This document shows, piece by piece, positions 24,704-33,166 of a DNA stretch of 64,000 bases (the first letter of the stretch is position 1; each line of letters opens with the position of its first letter). Below the pieces are notes generated by a model that had not been told where the DNA came from, made no database searches, and saw only the letters and a program-made list of their open reading frames with translations. The translations under genes were made by a program, and so were the position numbers. The DNA is from JASSUD01 sp031963225 (lineage in GTDB: Bacteria; Pseudomonadota; Gammaproteobacteria; Burkholderiales; Burkholderiaceae): NCBI GenBank assembly GCA_031963225.1, contig JASSUD010000006.1:1-64000 (forward strand), in the 5' to 3' direction.

Positions 24704-26620
24704 ATGATTTACCCACAACCATTCGATGTCATCGTTATCGGCGGCGGGCACGCAGGCACAGAAGCGGCTCTGGCAAGTGCTCGCATGGGTCAGCGCACTT
24801 TATTGCTAACACATAATATTGAAACATTAGGGCAAATGAGCTGCAATCCTTCTATCGGAGGAATTGGTAAAGGCCATTTAGTCAAAGAAATAGATGCGTT
24901 AGGCGGAGCCATGGCTGCTGCTGCAGATGAAGCCGGGATTCAATTTCGCATTTTAAATTCTTCGAAAGGCCCTGCGGTGCGAGCCACACGCGTTCAAGCA
25001 GACCGTATGCTCTACAAGCAAGCCATTCGTCGCCGCCTTGAGAACCAGCCTAATCTGTACCTATTTCAACAAGCCGTCGATGATCTATTGCTTGAAGGCG
25101 ATCGTGTCGTTGGCGTACGAACGGAAATGGATCTTTGCTTTCATGCACCTGCTGTTGTATTAACAGCAGGCACATTTTTAAATGGCAAAATCCATGTTGG
25201 CCTTAATCAAGCCACAGGTGGGCGAGCTGGTGACCCTGCATCGACCTCTTTATCTGCGCGACTTAAAGAATTAAATTTACCGCAAGGGCGCTTAAAAACA
25301 GGCACCCCTCCTCGCATTGATGGCCGAAGCATTGATTTTTCAAAGCTTGAAGAACAGCCAGGAGATTGCGATCCTTTGCCTGTATTCTCATTTATAGGAC
25401 AGGCTGACCAACATCCTGAGCAAGTTTCATGCTGGATTACGCATACCAACCTAGAAACCCATGACATCATCCGAGCAGGGTTAGATCGCTCCCCGATGTA
25501 TACGGGCATTATCGAAGGCGTTGGCCCGCGCTACTGCCCCTCTATCGAAGACAAAATTCAGCGATTTGCAACAAAAAATTCACATCAAATTTTTCTAGAG
25601 CCAGAAGGGCTTTGCACAAACGAATTCTATCCAAACGGCATTTCGACCAGCCTACCCTTTGATGTGCAGCTCAAACTGGTCCGCTCAATGCAAGGTTTAG
25701 AAAATGCCCATATCCTACGACCAGGATATGCAATTGAGTACGACTATTTCGATCCTCGCGCATTAAAAAATTCGTTAGAAACGAAAGCCATTAAAGGGCT
25801 ATATTTTGCAGGGCAGATTAATGGCACTACAGGTTATGAGGAAGCTGCTGCACAAGGATTATTGGCGGGCATTAATGCAGCACGCCATACCCAAGGGCGT
25901 GACGCATGGAGCCCGCGCCGCGATCAAGCTTATCTAGGCGTTCTAATAGATGACCTCGTCACGCAAGGCGTTTCTGAGCCGTACCGCATGTTTACCAGTC
26001 GCGCTGAATATCGTCTAAGCCTACGTGAAGACAATGCAGATATGCGTTTAACTGAAATAGGTTGGGAACTAGGCGTAGTCGGTACAGCTCGATGGGAGCA
26101 ATTCAGTCAAAAACGTGAAATTGTTTCACGTGAAACAATGCGACTCCATTCCACCTGGATCACTCCAAAGACCCTGCCAGAAGAAGAAGCGATTGCTTTG
26201 CTAGGCACATCGATTACTCGCGAATACCGTTTAACGGATTTGTTGCGTCGCCCCGATGTACGGTATAAAACGCTCACGTCTGTACAAAATGGGTTTTATG
26301 CCCCTCCAACTCCCCTATCTAATAACCTCCATTTACAACAGCAAATAGAGGAACAAATCGAAATCAGCCTTAAATACCAAGGCTATATAGACCGACAAGC
26401 CGATGAAATAGAGCGCAATATCTCACGCGAGAATAAATGCCTGCCCACTGATTTAGACTATGAAACCGTGCGCGGCCTTTCTTTTGAGGCCAGACAAAAA
26501 TTAATGCAACATCGCCCACAAACCTTAGGCCAAGCCTCACGACTTAGTGGCGTCACTCCTGCCACTATTTCTCTGCTATTAGTGCATTTAAAAAAACATG
26601 TTCGAGCACTATCTGATTAA
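24704..26620 (+). CDS. mnmG: tRNA uridine-5-carboxymethylaminomethyl(34) synthesis enzyme MnmG
   Basis: MnmG (GidA) with MnmE modifies the wobble uridine of several tRNAs. The 638-aa product has the FAD motif GGGHAGTEAALASARMG at the N-terminus, the SCNPSIGGIGKGHLVKEIDALGG block, the GTFLNG and LKTGTPPRID motifs, and the conserved C-terminal helical domain. I start at MIYPQPFDV (24704), preceded by GGAAATCAT; the earlier open frame to 24647 lacks family similarity. In most proteobacteria mnmG lies next to rsmG and parAB near the origin; here the next sequence is REP repeats, so synteny is broken. A parS site lies inside the gene. Confidence 0.95.
   Translation: MIYPQPFDVIVIGGGHAGTEAALASARMGQRTLLLTHNIETLGQMSCNPSIGGIGKGHLVKEIDALGGAMAAAADEAGIQFRILNSSKGPAVRATRVQADRMLYKQAIRRRLENQPNLYLFQQAVDDLLLEGDRVVGVRTEMDLCFHAPAVVLTAGTFLNGKIHVGLNQATGGRAGDPASTSLSARLKELNLPQGRLKTGTPPRIDGRSIDFSKLEEQPGDCDPLPVFSFIGQADQHPEQVSCWITHTNLETHDIIRAGLDRSPMYTGIIEGVGPRYCPSIEDKIQRFATKNSHQIFLEPEGLCTNEFYPNGISTSLPFDVQLKLVRSMQGLENAHILRPGYAIEYDYFDPRALKNSLETKAIKGLYFAGQINGTTGYEEAAAQGLLAGINAARHTQGRDAWSPRRDQAYLGVLIDDLVTQGVSEPYRMFTSRAEYRLSLREDNADMRLTEIGWELGVVGTARWEQFSQKREIVSRETMRLHSTWITPKTLPEEEAIALLGTSITREYRLTDLLRRPDVRYKTLTSVQNGFYAPPTPLSNNLHLQQQIEEQIEISLKYQGYIDRQADEIERNISRENKCLPTDLDYETVRGLSFEARQKLMQHRPQTLGQASRLSGVTPATISLLLVHLKKHVRALSD
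26122..26137. promoter_or_regulatory. parS centromere site inside mnmG
   Basis: TGTTTCACGTGAAACA is a perfect 16-bp palindrome identical to the canonical ParB-binding parS sequence. In frame it encodes part of IVSRETM in the C-terminal half of MnmG, a region where parS sites occur in other bacteria with mnmG-rsmG-parAB clusters. Confidence 0.9.
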
Positions 26621-26659
26621 CTGATAATGGATTCACCAAACTCCACCAACCCAAAGAAC

Positions 26660-27009
26660 GTAGGTTGGTGGTGAGCAACGTTCCCCAACATGCATACCAC
26701 CACCTCCTGAAGACCAGCTTACAAACGCTCAGAAATAAATATTAAAAGTCGGTGGCGCGCATGTTGGGGTTCGTGCCCATGCGCGCTAACTTAAGCCAAA
26801 AGATAGCCTGTTCATGGAAAAAATCCCCTTTTTTCGCTTAACTTTTTGTACAGTTTAGCGACAATATATTCTGGTCTTTGGCTTAAGTTAGCGCGCATGG
26901 GGTTCGTGCCTCACCACCAACCTACCGACGCGCATATGAAAATGGCTTTATCAAACTCCATCAACCTAAAGAACGGTAGGTTGGTGCGGTGGGCAGCACC
27001 CCCCCAAAC
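26660..27009. repeat. REP cluster interrupted by a MITE
   Basis: A forward unit (26660-26693), a reverse unit split into 26759-26777 and 26900-26926 by a 122-bp insertion, and a decayed forward unit (26975-27009, where GTGGTGA has become GCGGTGG) make up the cluster. Spacers match those of other clusters. It directly follows mnmG. Confidence 0.85.
26778..26899. mobile_element. 122-bp MITE with 11-bp target duplication
   Basis: The element has perfect 23-bp terminal inverted repeats starting CATGCGCGCTAACTTAAG and is flanked by direct repeats GGGTTCGTGCC (26767-26777 and 26900-26910). Removing element and one repeat restores an intact REP unit. It has no coding capacity. A second copy begins off-window and ends at base 39, inserted at the same point of another REP. 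Confidence 0.85.
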
Positions 27010-27090
27010 TATGTAAACCATATAAGTCTTTTTGAATGCCAGCGTAACATCAGTTAATAAAATGATTTTTAAATCACTGGCGATTGAACA

Positions 27091-27188
27091 TTTGGCCGAG
27101 CACAAAATAAAGTGCTCAGCCAAATATCACTACTATCATGCACGCTAAAATAAATATTTTTATTTTTTTAATAAAAAATTTTAGCGTG
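27091..27188 (-). terminator. two hairpins downstream of the small repeat protein
   Basis: TTTGGCCGAGCAC/GTGCTCAGCCAAA (27091-27103/27112-27124, one mismatch) and CACGCTAAAAT/ATTTTAGCGTG (27141-27151/27178-27188, perfect) stand in tandem. The second encloses a very A/T-rich loop. They lie downstream of the leftward gene at 27270. Confidence 0.5.
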
Positions 27189-27269
27189 ATAGGATGTAAA
27201 TATAAAATATATTATCTTATGCGCTGGCATGCTATTTTTTTCTATGCGCACTTTGTATTTTTAATACAT

Positions 27270-27623
27270 TTAACCCTTTCTGGGTTTTCTAGGCTTAGCG
27301 CTTCCAGTGTCTCCTCCACCAGGGGCTGGTCTAGGCTTGCTAGGTTGAGAGCTTCCAGTATCTCCTCCACCAGGGGCTGGTCTAGGTTTGCTAGGTTGAG
27401 AACTTCCAGTATCTCCAGAAGACTTAGACTTTGAAGCTGTATTGCTAAAAGCCCGATGTACTACCAAACTCTGCTGATACCCTAAGTTATTAGTCGAAGC
27501 GACGGTTCGAGTTGCCTGAACAGTAGACGCAACACTTTTAGAGACAGCCGGCTTGATGTTATTCAAAAATAAAGCACTTACATTTTGAATCGAAGACATT
27601 CCTACTTTCGATAAAACTGACAT
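27270..27623 (-). CDS. small secreted-like protein with C-terminal tandem repeat
   Basis: I do not recognise this 117-aa protein. The start is supported by AAGGAG eight bases upstream of the ATG. The N-terminal 60 residues are Ser/Val/Asn-rich with a weakly amphipathic character and no signal peptide. The C-terminal half is a 17-residue repeat (GDTGSSQPSKPRPAPGG), two full copies plus a partial one, ending in a Lys/Arg-rich tail. The 51-bp DNA repeats are nearly identical. It could be a secreted or effector-like protein; the sequence does not tell. Confidence 0.55.
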   Translation of the reverse strand: MSVLSKVGMSSIQNVSALFLNNIKPAVSKSVASTVQATRTVASTNNLGYQQSLVVHRAFSNTASKSKSSGDTGSSQPSKPRPAPGGGDTGSSQPSKPRPAPGGGDTGSAKPRKPRKG

Positions 27624-28346
27624 CGCACTCTCCTTGTGTATTATTTTTATGCTGCTCGCCCTTGTATTTTTTATTTACATAGCTGTATTTCTATACTTTA
27701 AAAAATATATTTTTCTACTTGTTTTATTAATTTTAGCCTGCGCCGCATTCAAATACAATTTCATTGCAAAATGTAAGGGATTATATTATGCGCAGACATA
27801 TACATTTTTTACACTCATCCTCAGATTGCATGCTGTTATGTATTATATTTTTCTTAATGCCTATATAAAAATACATTCACCGCTTTGTTAACAGCAGATG
27901 TAATTTAATATAGGTCAGCAATTGAGAAGATCACTGCTTTTTGGGGGGGGCGGCCTTGATTGGTATATGCGCAGAACGACTCAACTACAAGGCAGGTCAG
28001 TATCATCGGAGCAAAGCTCGATATGCATATCTAAGGCCTTGGTTATGACTAGAATTGCTGGTTGGCATATCGGCCTGTAAGCGTCAACAGGTCCGTTCGT
28101 GTGCGATGTCGCATCAGCATGCTCTTGGTTGATGACTAATTGATGTTACGCAGGTATTCAAGAGGACTGTGGTATGCATGTTGGGGTTCGTGCCTCACCA
28201 CCAACCTACCGTCCTTTGCTTTTCTTGTGATTGATGGAGTTTGGTAAATCCTTTTTACATATGCATCTCGGTAGGTTGGCGGTGAGGCACGAACCCCAAC
28301 ATGCGTACCACTTGCTTTTAATCTTCGCGCTCTGCTTATTAACAAC
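27624..28346. other. AT-rich and remnant-bearing intergenic region
   Basis: 27624-27900 is very AT-rich and probably carries the promoter of the 27623 gene. 27950-28130 is of higher GC and contains RIAGWHIGL and, after a stop, ASTGPFVCD in one frame, vaguely like a decayed IS3-type transposase. 28176-28304 is a REP pair. No intact gene is seen. Confidence 0.35.
28176..28304. repeat. REP pair next to the AbiEi-like pseudogene
   Basis: A reverse unit (28176-28210) and a forward unit (28270-28304) face each other across a 59-base spacer similar to that of the hda/metX pair. Its outer flanks (gttacgcaggtatt and taacatcag) match other copies. Confidence 0.85.
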
Positions 28347-28882
28347 TCATCGTTCTATAACGTGCGTAACATCAGTGACTAAATCAAGATTGCGACCAAC
28401 GCGCTTCAGATCGCGCAAAGCGCGAGTAGGAGTGGCAACTGCCAACTCACGTTGTGGATCAAACCTTATTTCGTTGCGTAACTTGTTTTCTGCCTGCATC
28501 GTGTGGACAAATTCTATTGTTCCATAGGGCGTATTGAAAATCTGGCTACGCCCTGTCGTCATCAGTGTGAGTCGAGAAGGAATTTGAGAGATCCAGCCAG
28601 CTTCTGATAATGCTGATTCCAGGCTGAGATAGCTGAAGTCCCAAGGACGCAGGAAAGGCACTAAAGCCTCAACAAGTGGCACGGCAGGCAGCGCGCCCTA
28701 GGATTAACATATAGCTCTCGCGCGACATGCTCAATCACGCCTGCTTGCCGATGTCTAGCCAAGGCCTTTAGCATGGTTCGGCTGCCCTCTGGAAAAAGGA
28801 GGTGCAAGGTTTTCAGGGAAAACGCCAAAATACCCACCTTATCCCAGCGATCTGACGCTGTGATTAATTCACGAATAAGCAT
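28347..28882 (-). pseudogene. frameshifted AbiEi-type antitoxin-like gene
   Basis: Two overlapping frames make one protein: residues 1-60 (MLIRELITASDRWDKVG to RELYVNPRA) in 28661-28882, then (LPAVPLVEALVPFLRPWDFS onward) in the frame ending at 28347. A one-base change near 28690-28700 breaks the frame. The WDKVG...HRQAG...VNPRA layout and the PFLRPWDFSYLSLESAL and IFNTPYGTIEFVHT blocks resemble type IV toxin-antitoxin AbiEi antitoxins that have a winged-helix N-terminus. No AbiEii toxin gene is beside it. Its C-terminus runs into REP flank sequence, so it is likely truncated as well. Confidence 0.6.
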
Positions 28883-29214
28883 CTATAACTCCTCCCAAAG
28901 TGAACATTTATGGTGAGTATAGGTAAATATAAAAAGTGACGGAATGCTTATCTTGATTTGAGTACTTGTTACGACTTTCCAATCGTAAAACCCTCCCTAC
29001 AAGCAAATAATTTTCTATGCTTCCTTATTAGCTTTTGGTTACATATGTGAGCAATAGGGTCATGGGACCTGTGAGCTAGAAAATGTCATATTCAGGCATG
29101 TATGCTGAAAAGGCTTAAATATCAGGTATAGACTCGCTTCATATTCTTATTATAAGAGCATAAAAAAGAGCTTATTGAGCGCATCTTATTTTGAGTCGCA
29201 AAGGTCATATTTTT
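28883..29214. other. intergenic region without recognised features
   Basis: AT-rich sequence between the pseudogene and the 29215 gene. I see no RNA gene, repeat or clear promoter. Confidence 0.4.
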
Positions 29215-30570
29215 ATGGTTACTTCTATAGACTCCGGGATAGTGGTAAGACGCTTTTTTGAACGTTCCTATGATTGCTTAAGCGGGCTGAATGAAAAGCA
29301 CACCTCGCTTGCCTCGTCTCTTTCTAGTCTGCAAGAAAATTATAAAAATCCAGATAAATTGACCAGCTTAAAGCGCCGTTTTTGGGGCTCTGATAAAGAA
29401 GTACAAGAACAAGAAGCACTCTTACTTGTAGTAAAAGACTTGCTGTATAGTAGTATTCGCATCCTTGAGCAACTTTTAGCATTTGATGTACAAATAGAAA
29501 ACAGTATTGCAAAAAGAGGGGGAGAGGACTGGCTGACACCTCAAATAGAGCAAGATATTTATGCTTATCTTCTTAGCCTTCGTTTCTTATTTAATACAGA
29601 AGGGCAAGTTGGGTTAGAAGAACAAGAACAACCTATTCCAGAAGGTTTACTGGAAATACATGCAGATCTTTATCCTGATGGTTTGTTAAAAAAGGCAGAA
29701 AGACTACATATAGAGCTCAGTGTTCAACCTAGTTTCATATCCGAACATCTTGCAGAATTTCATAAAGCTTTAGCTGGGCTAGCAAGTACAGTGACTGCAG
29801 TATGGAGCCTTTCTATTCAGGCTGGTTTGCTTGTAGTATCTGGTCCATTTGTAGCGGCTGGCATTCCTCTTCTTATCTGTGTTTCTCTGGCATTAATTGC
29901 TGCAGGCGCTCAGGTAGCAAAAATGCAGCATGCTACAAAAATGGGTGTTAAGCCTGCGCTTGATAAAGAAGTTCTTATTAATTTTATTGAAAGTTTGAAT
30001 GATATGGCGAGCTTTTTAAATGCGCTTTTCAGCATTAAACAAGATACCACCCAAATACCGCAAATCAGAAAAGATGTGCAGCTTGGCGCAGAAGCGCTTA
30101 ATCGCATAGAAAACAAGATCGATAACCAGCAGCCAGCTATTACCAATGTTAACAACTACATCACTCTTGATGGAAGTGGCATAGCTGCCCTAGCAAACCT
30201 TCCAGCAGACCATCCTCTTGTACTCGCGTTTTCCCAGCAGGCAGCACCATTACAAATTGCAGGCGTACCATCAGAAAGCAATGAAGTTAGCTATGTGCCT
30301 AGGCAACGAAAACTTTCTGCCCTTTCCGCTATTTCAGAGGAAAGCTCGAGCGCTTCTACCTCTAGAAGCAGCACTCCACCCACTGACTATAGCGATATAG
30401 GAACACCTCCTTCATCTCAAAAAAGCTCATCTCCACTTGGTACATTTCCCTCTTCATCGAAAAGCAAACCTTTGATGGTAGAGATAGAAAGTGAAGAGGA
30501 ATACCTAGCGTTTCAAGAATTCAGAAAGCAACGGCAAATAGAGATGAAAGCCAATCTAAAAGCAGCATAA
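29215..30570 (+). CDS. protein with hydrophobic hairpin and Ser/Pro-rich tail
   Basis: I do not recognise this 451-aa protein. From ATG 29215 (AAAGG lies upstream; a TTG at 29191 has no ribosome site) it has a helical N-terminal 185 residues, then two hydrophobic stretches at about 195-240 (AGLLVVSGPFVAAGIPLLI, SLALIAAGAQVA) that could cross a membrane. A helical segment with ESLNDMASFLNAL follows, then a disordered Ser/Thr/Pro-rich region (residues 365-420) and a charged last helix (EEEYLAFQEFRKQRQIE). The plan (helix, hairpin, helix, polar tail) resembles the protein at 5688 and hydrophobic type III translocators. This is an inference from shape only. Confidence 0.65.
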   Translation: MVTSIDSGIVVRRFFERSYDCLSGLNEKHTSLASSLSSLQENYKNPDKLTSLKRRFWGSDKEVQEQEALLLVVKDLLYSSIRILEQLLAFDVQIENSIAKRGGEDWLTPQIEQDIYAYLLSLRFLFNTEGQVGLEEQEQPIPEGLLEIHADLYPDGLLKKAERLHIELSVQPSFISEHLAEFHKALAGLASTVTAVWSLSIQAGLLVVSGPFVAAGIPLLICVSLALIAAGAQVAKMQHATKMGVKPALDKEVLINFIESLNDMASFLNALFSIKQDTTQIPQIRKDVQLGAEALNRIENKIDNQQPAITNVNNYITLDGSGIAALANLPADHPLVLAFSQQAAPLQIAGVPSESNEVSYVPRQRKLSALSAISEESSSASTSRSSTPPTDYSDIGTPPSSQKSSSPLGTFPSSSKSKPLMVEIESEEEYLAFQEFRKQRQIEMKANLKAA

Positions 30571-30704
30571 GAATTATAAATTTCTATTTTTCTGTGAATC
30601 GTATAGCTAATGTTAATAGCAATATTAGTAAATAAACTGAGATAGAAATAGTTAGTTATGTCAAGCCGTAAATAAAAATTAGCTTAACCTAAGCTATAAA
30701 AATC

Positions 30705-30732
30705 GCTCTTTAAATAAAAAGGGCTTTTTTTA
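30705..30732 (+). terminator. intrinsic terminator
   Basis: Stem GCTCTTT and AAAGGGC (one G-T pair) followed directly by TTTTTTT, 134 bases after the stop of the gene ending at 30570. Confidence 0.55.
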
Positions 30733-30777
30733 TAGTTATATATAAATACCAACGTCTATTGCATAAAATTTCTTCAT

Positions 30778-30820
30778 GGCACAATCTCCTTTTTCTTATG
30801 AAAAATTGTGCCATTTTTTT
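30778..30820 (+). terminator. second intrinsic terminator
   Basis: Perfect 8-bp stem GGCACAAT/ATTGTGCC with a 19-base loop, then ATTTTTTTC. Confidence 0.55.
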
Positions 30821-30979
30821 CTACTTTTAAACGGTCCGATTTTTTTGGGGTAGGGCCAATCAAGGATGGCAGTATAAGAAGTCCGCTTACTACACCGCTA
30901 CTCCTTTCTGATCGAGTTTACCGCGTATATAATTCTTAGAAGATAGAATATCTATTACAGAAATTTACCGTCCTTGGTC

Positions 30980-32419
30980 ATGACAAACCCCATAAACTCC
31001 AGCATCTCGCCCTTATTTCCTCATACTCAACACGCTCAACACATTAATCAGTCTTCTGAAAGAGCTGAGTTAAATGAGTCTAGCTTAATAGTAGCTCCTG
31101 CCCAAAAAGTACTATCCGCCTTAGAAGCACTTCCTCCGGAGCTGTTATCGATGGTGATGCGTTATTTAGATACAGCGACGCTCAATAAGGTGCGGCTGGT
31201 CAGCTCTATTCTGAATCAATTTGCCATCACCGTTCCCGTGCCTATAAAAGAAATTACTGACAGGAATGAGCTTCAAGAGGCGCTAACCGCCTTGAATGAT
31301 AATAAGAGGAAGATTTCTACATTAACACTTGAGGGAGTAGATTTTAGAAATGAAGATTTACAAAATCTTCCTGCATCGCAGACGATACACGGTTTGACTA
31401 TACAATATTGCCTCAATATTAACGATGCAGGACTTGAACATGTAAGCAGATTGATTCAGTTGCGACAGCTTGACCTACAAAGCTGCGATATTACCGATGC
31501 AGGATTGGAGCACGTAAGCAAATTGACGCAGTTGCAGCAGCTTAGCCTAGGGTGGTGCGACAACATTACTGATGCAAGCCTTGAATATATAAGTAGATTG
31601 ACAAAGCTGCGGCATTTCAACCTAACAACCTGCTACGACATTAGCCATTCAGGCCTTGAACATCTAAGTAGATTGACGCAATTGCAGCAGCTCGACCTAG
31701 TGGACTGCGGCAGCATTACCGATGCAGACCTTGAGCGCGTGAGCAAATTGACGCAATTGCAGCAGCTTAACCTATGGTGGTGCTACAACATTACTGATGC
31801 AGGACTTGAACATGTAAGCAGATTGACTCAGTTGCAAAAGCTTGACTTACGAGGCGGTGAAATTACCGATGCAGGACTTGAGCGCGTAAGCAGATTGACT
31901 CAGTTGCAACAGCTTGGCCTACGAGGCGTTGACATTACCGATGCAGGACTTGAGCACTTAAGCAGATTGACTCAGTTGCAACAGCTTGACCTAGGAGGCA
32001 TTAATATTACTGATGCAGGGTTTGAGCGCCTAAGCAGATTGACTCAGTTGCAACAGCTTGACCTACGAAGCGTTGATATTACCGATGTAGGACTTGAGTA
32101 CGTAAGCAGATTGACCCAGTTGCAACAGCTTTACGTATCAGGCATTAACATTACCGATCCAAACCTTGAACATCTAAGCAGATTGACTCAGTTGCGGAAG
32201 CTTTACCTATCGGGCAGTATTACCGATGCAGGCCTTGAACATGTGAGTAGAATAACTCAGTTACGCCAGCTTGATCTAGAGGACTGCGGCAACATTACTG
32301 ATGCAGGCCTTGAATATGTAAGCAGGTTAACTCAGTTGCAGCAGCTCAATCTAGAGAAATGCAGCAACATTACTGATGCAGGCCTTGAGCATTTAAGAAG
32401 ATTGACTCAGCTGCAGTAG
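30980..32419 (+). CDS. F-box and leucine-rich-repeat protein, candidate effector
   Basis: This 479-aa protein has a polar 45-residue N-terminus, an F-box-like motif at about 49-85 (LPPELLSMVMRYLDTATLNK followed by VRLVSS), and about 14 leucine-rich repeats of 24-25 residues from residue 115 on (consensus L..L.L..C..ITDAGLEHVSRLTQ), of the cysteine-containing class seen in eukaryotic F-box proteins. F-box proteins recruit targets to SCF ubiquitin ligases; bacteria have none, so it should act in a eukaryotic host. Ralstonia GALA type III effectors share the F-box plus LRR plan. The stop TAG replaces a Gln codon within a further repeat. I start at ATG 30980; no strong ribosome site is seen. Confidence 0.85.
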   Translation: MTNPINSSISPLFPHTQHAQHINQSSERAELNESSLIVAPAQKVLSALEALPPELLSMVMRYLDTATLNKVRLVSSILNQFAITVPVPIKEITDRNELQEALTALNDNKRKISTLTLEGVDFRNEDLQNLPASQTIHGLTIQYCLNINDAGLEHVSRLIQLRQLDLQSCDITDAGLEHVSKLTQLQQLSLGWCDNITDASLEYISRLTKLRHFNLTTCYDISHSGLEHLSRLTQLQQLDLVDCGSITDADLERVSKLTQLQQLNLWWCYNITDAGLEHVSRLTQLQKLDLRGGEITDAGLERVSRLTQLQQLGLRGVDITDAGLEHLSRLTQLQQLDLGGINITDAGFERLSRLTQLQQLDLRSVDITDVGLEYVSRLTQLQQLYVSGINITDPNLEHLSRLTQLRKLYLSGSITDAGLEHVSRITQLRQLDLEDCGNITDAGLEYVSRLTQLQQLNLEKCSNITDAGLEHLRRLTQLQ

Positions 32420-33166
32420 CTCAATCTACTATACAGCCTCAATAAAAATGCCAATTTCTCCTTATAAATCAATGAGGTATGAGTTTTTAAAAAAGGTCAC
32501 TAAAAAGTAACATGTTACTTTTTAGTGACTATTTCGTTACCTTTTTGTGACCTTTTTTAAATTTAAAATTTTCTTTTTATATCAACAGGTTAAATGGCAT
32601 TTCTGAGCTATGTTACTTTTGTTACCTTTTTCAAAACCCCATAACTAGAATAATATTTATATACATAACTCAAATACGCCGACCTACTTTTGTAGGTGAT
32701 TTGATAGTCAATATTCCGCCGCATCAATCTGCATCATTTTTTAAACCCTTCTATATGCTCAACCCTTTTTAATATGGGCATATCCAGCGATATTGTCGTG
32801 CATCAAAAACAGTGCATTACATAAAAAGTGTGGGCGTTGGGGGCGCTTATTGGCATATGAGTACCATTAAAACAAGAATTGTCTTATAAAGTTTTCAGCG
32901 CATTACTCTGTGATGTATATGCATTATGAGATTTGTCTGTATTCACAGCTGCTTAGCCTTAAGCCGCTTACTAGAGGGCGGCATGCGTTGCTATAAGGCG
33001 CATAGCCGTGTAAGCAGAGCAGCTTATTTCAGTGCTTTATATGATGGTGCAGCATGCTCAAAAAATTATAAAAATACCTTTTTGAAATAATTGATTGCCT
33101 TGTTGCCGGGGGCGTCGGTTCTTCCCATACCCCGCCTATTTCCCAGCATTACAAAAAGGACTCCTC
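32420..33166. other. 747-bp intergenic region with nested palindromes
   Basis: No gene is seen. 32490-32560 carries a perfect 34-bp palindrome and nested GTTACYTTTT motifs. 32870-33166 is homologous to 36170-36411, the region upstream of the second WD40 gene, so it is probably the promoter region that was duplicated with the gene. Confidence 0.5.
32496..32529. repeat. perfect 34-bp palindrome
   Basis: GTCACTAAAAAGTAA, CATG centre, TTACTTTTTAGTGAC: a fully self-complementary sequence. It is wrapped by AAAAAAGGTCAC (from 32489) and GTGACCTTTTTT (to 32557), so two alternative hairpins are possible. It follows the F-box gene by 76 bases and may be its terminator. Confidence 0.75.

Larger units (their letters stand above)
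30571..30979. other. intergenic region with two terminator-like hairpins
   Basis: GCTCTTT/AAAGGGC followed by seven T (30705-30732) and GGCACAAT/ATTGTGCC followed by a T-rich tract (30778-30820) are both good intrinsic terminators for the rightward 29215 gene. The rest up to the F-box gene is AT-rich with no gene seen. Confidence 0.45.

Noticed and set aside
27634..27891. 85-codon hydrophobic frame beginning TTG
   Set aside because: Very AT-rich sequence gives Phe/Ile/Leu/Tyr codons by chance, there is no ribosome site, and it overlaps the leader of the leftward small gene.
27950..28130. Possible IS3-type transposase remnant (RIAGWHIGL...TGPFVCD)
   Set aside because: The resemblance is short and interrupted by a stop, with no supporting upstream block, so I did not call a pseudogene.
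28136..28345. 69-codon leftward frame reading GTHVGVRASPPTYR
   Set aside because: This peptide is the translation of the REP itself and recurs wherever a REP falls in frame.
28690..28700. Programmed frameshift in the AbiEi-like gene
   Set aside because: No slippery heptamer or downstream structure is visible, and the gene end is already cut by REP flank, so simple decay is more likely.
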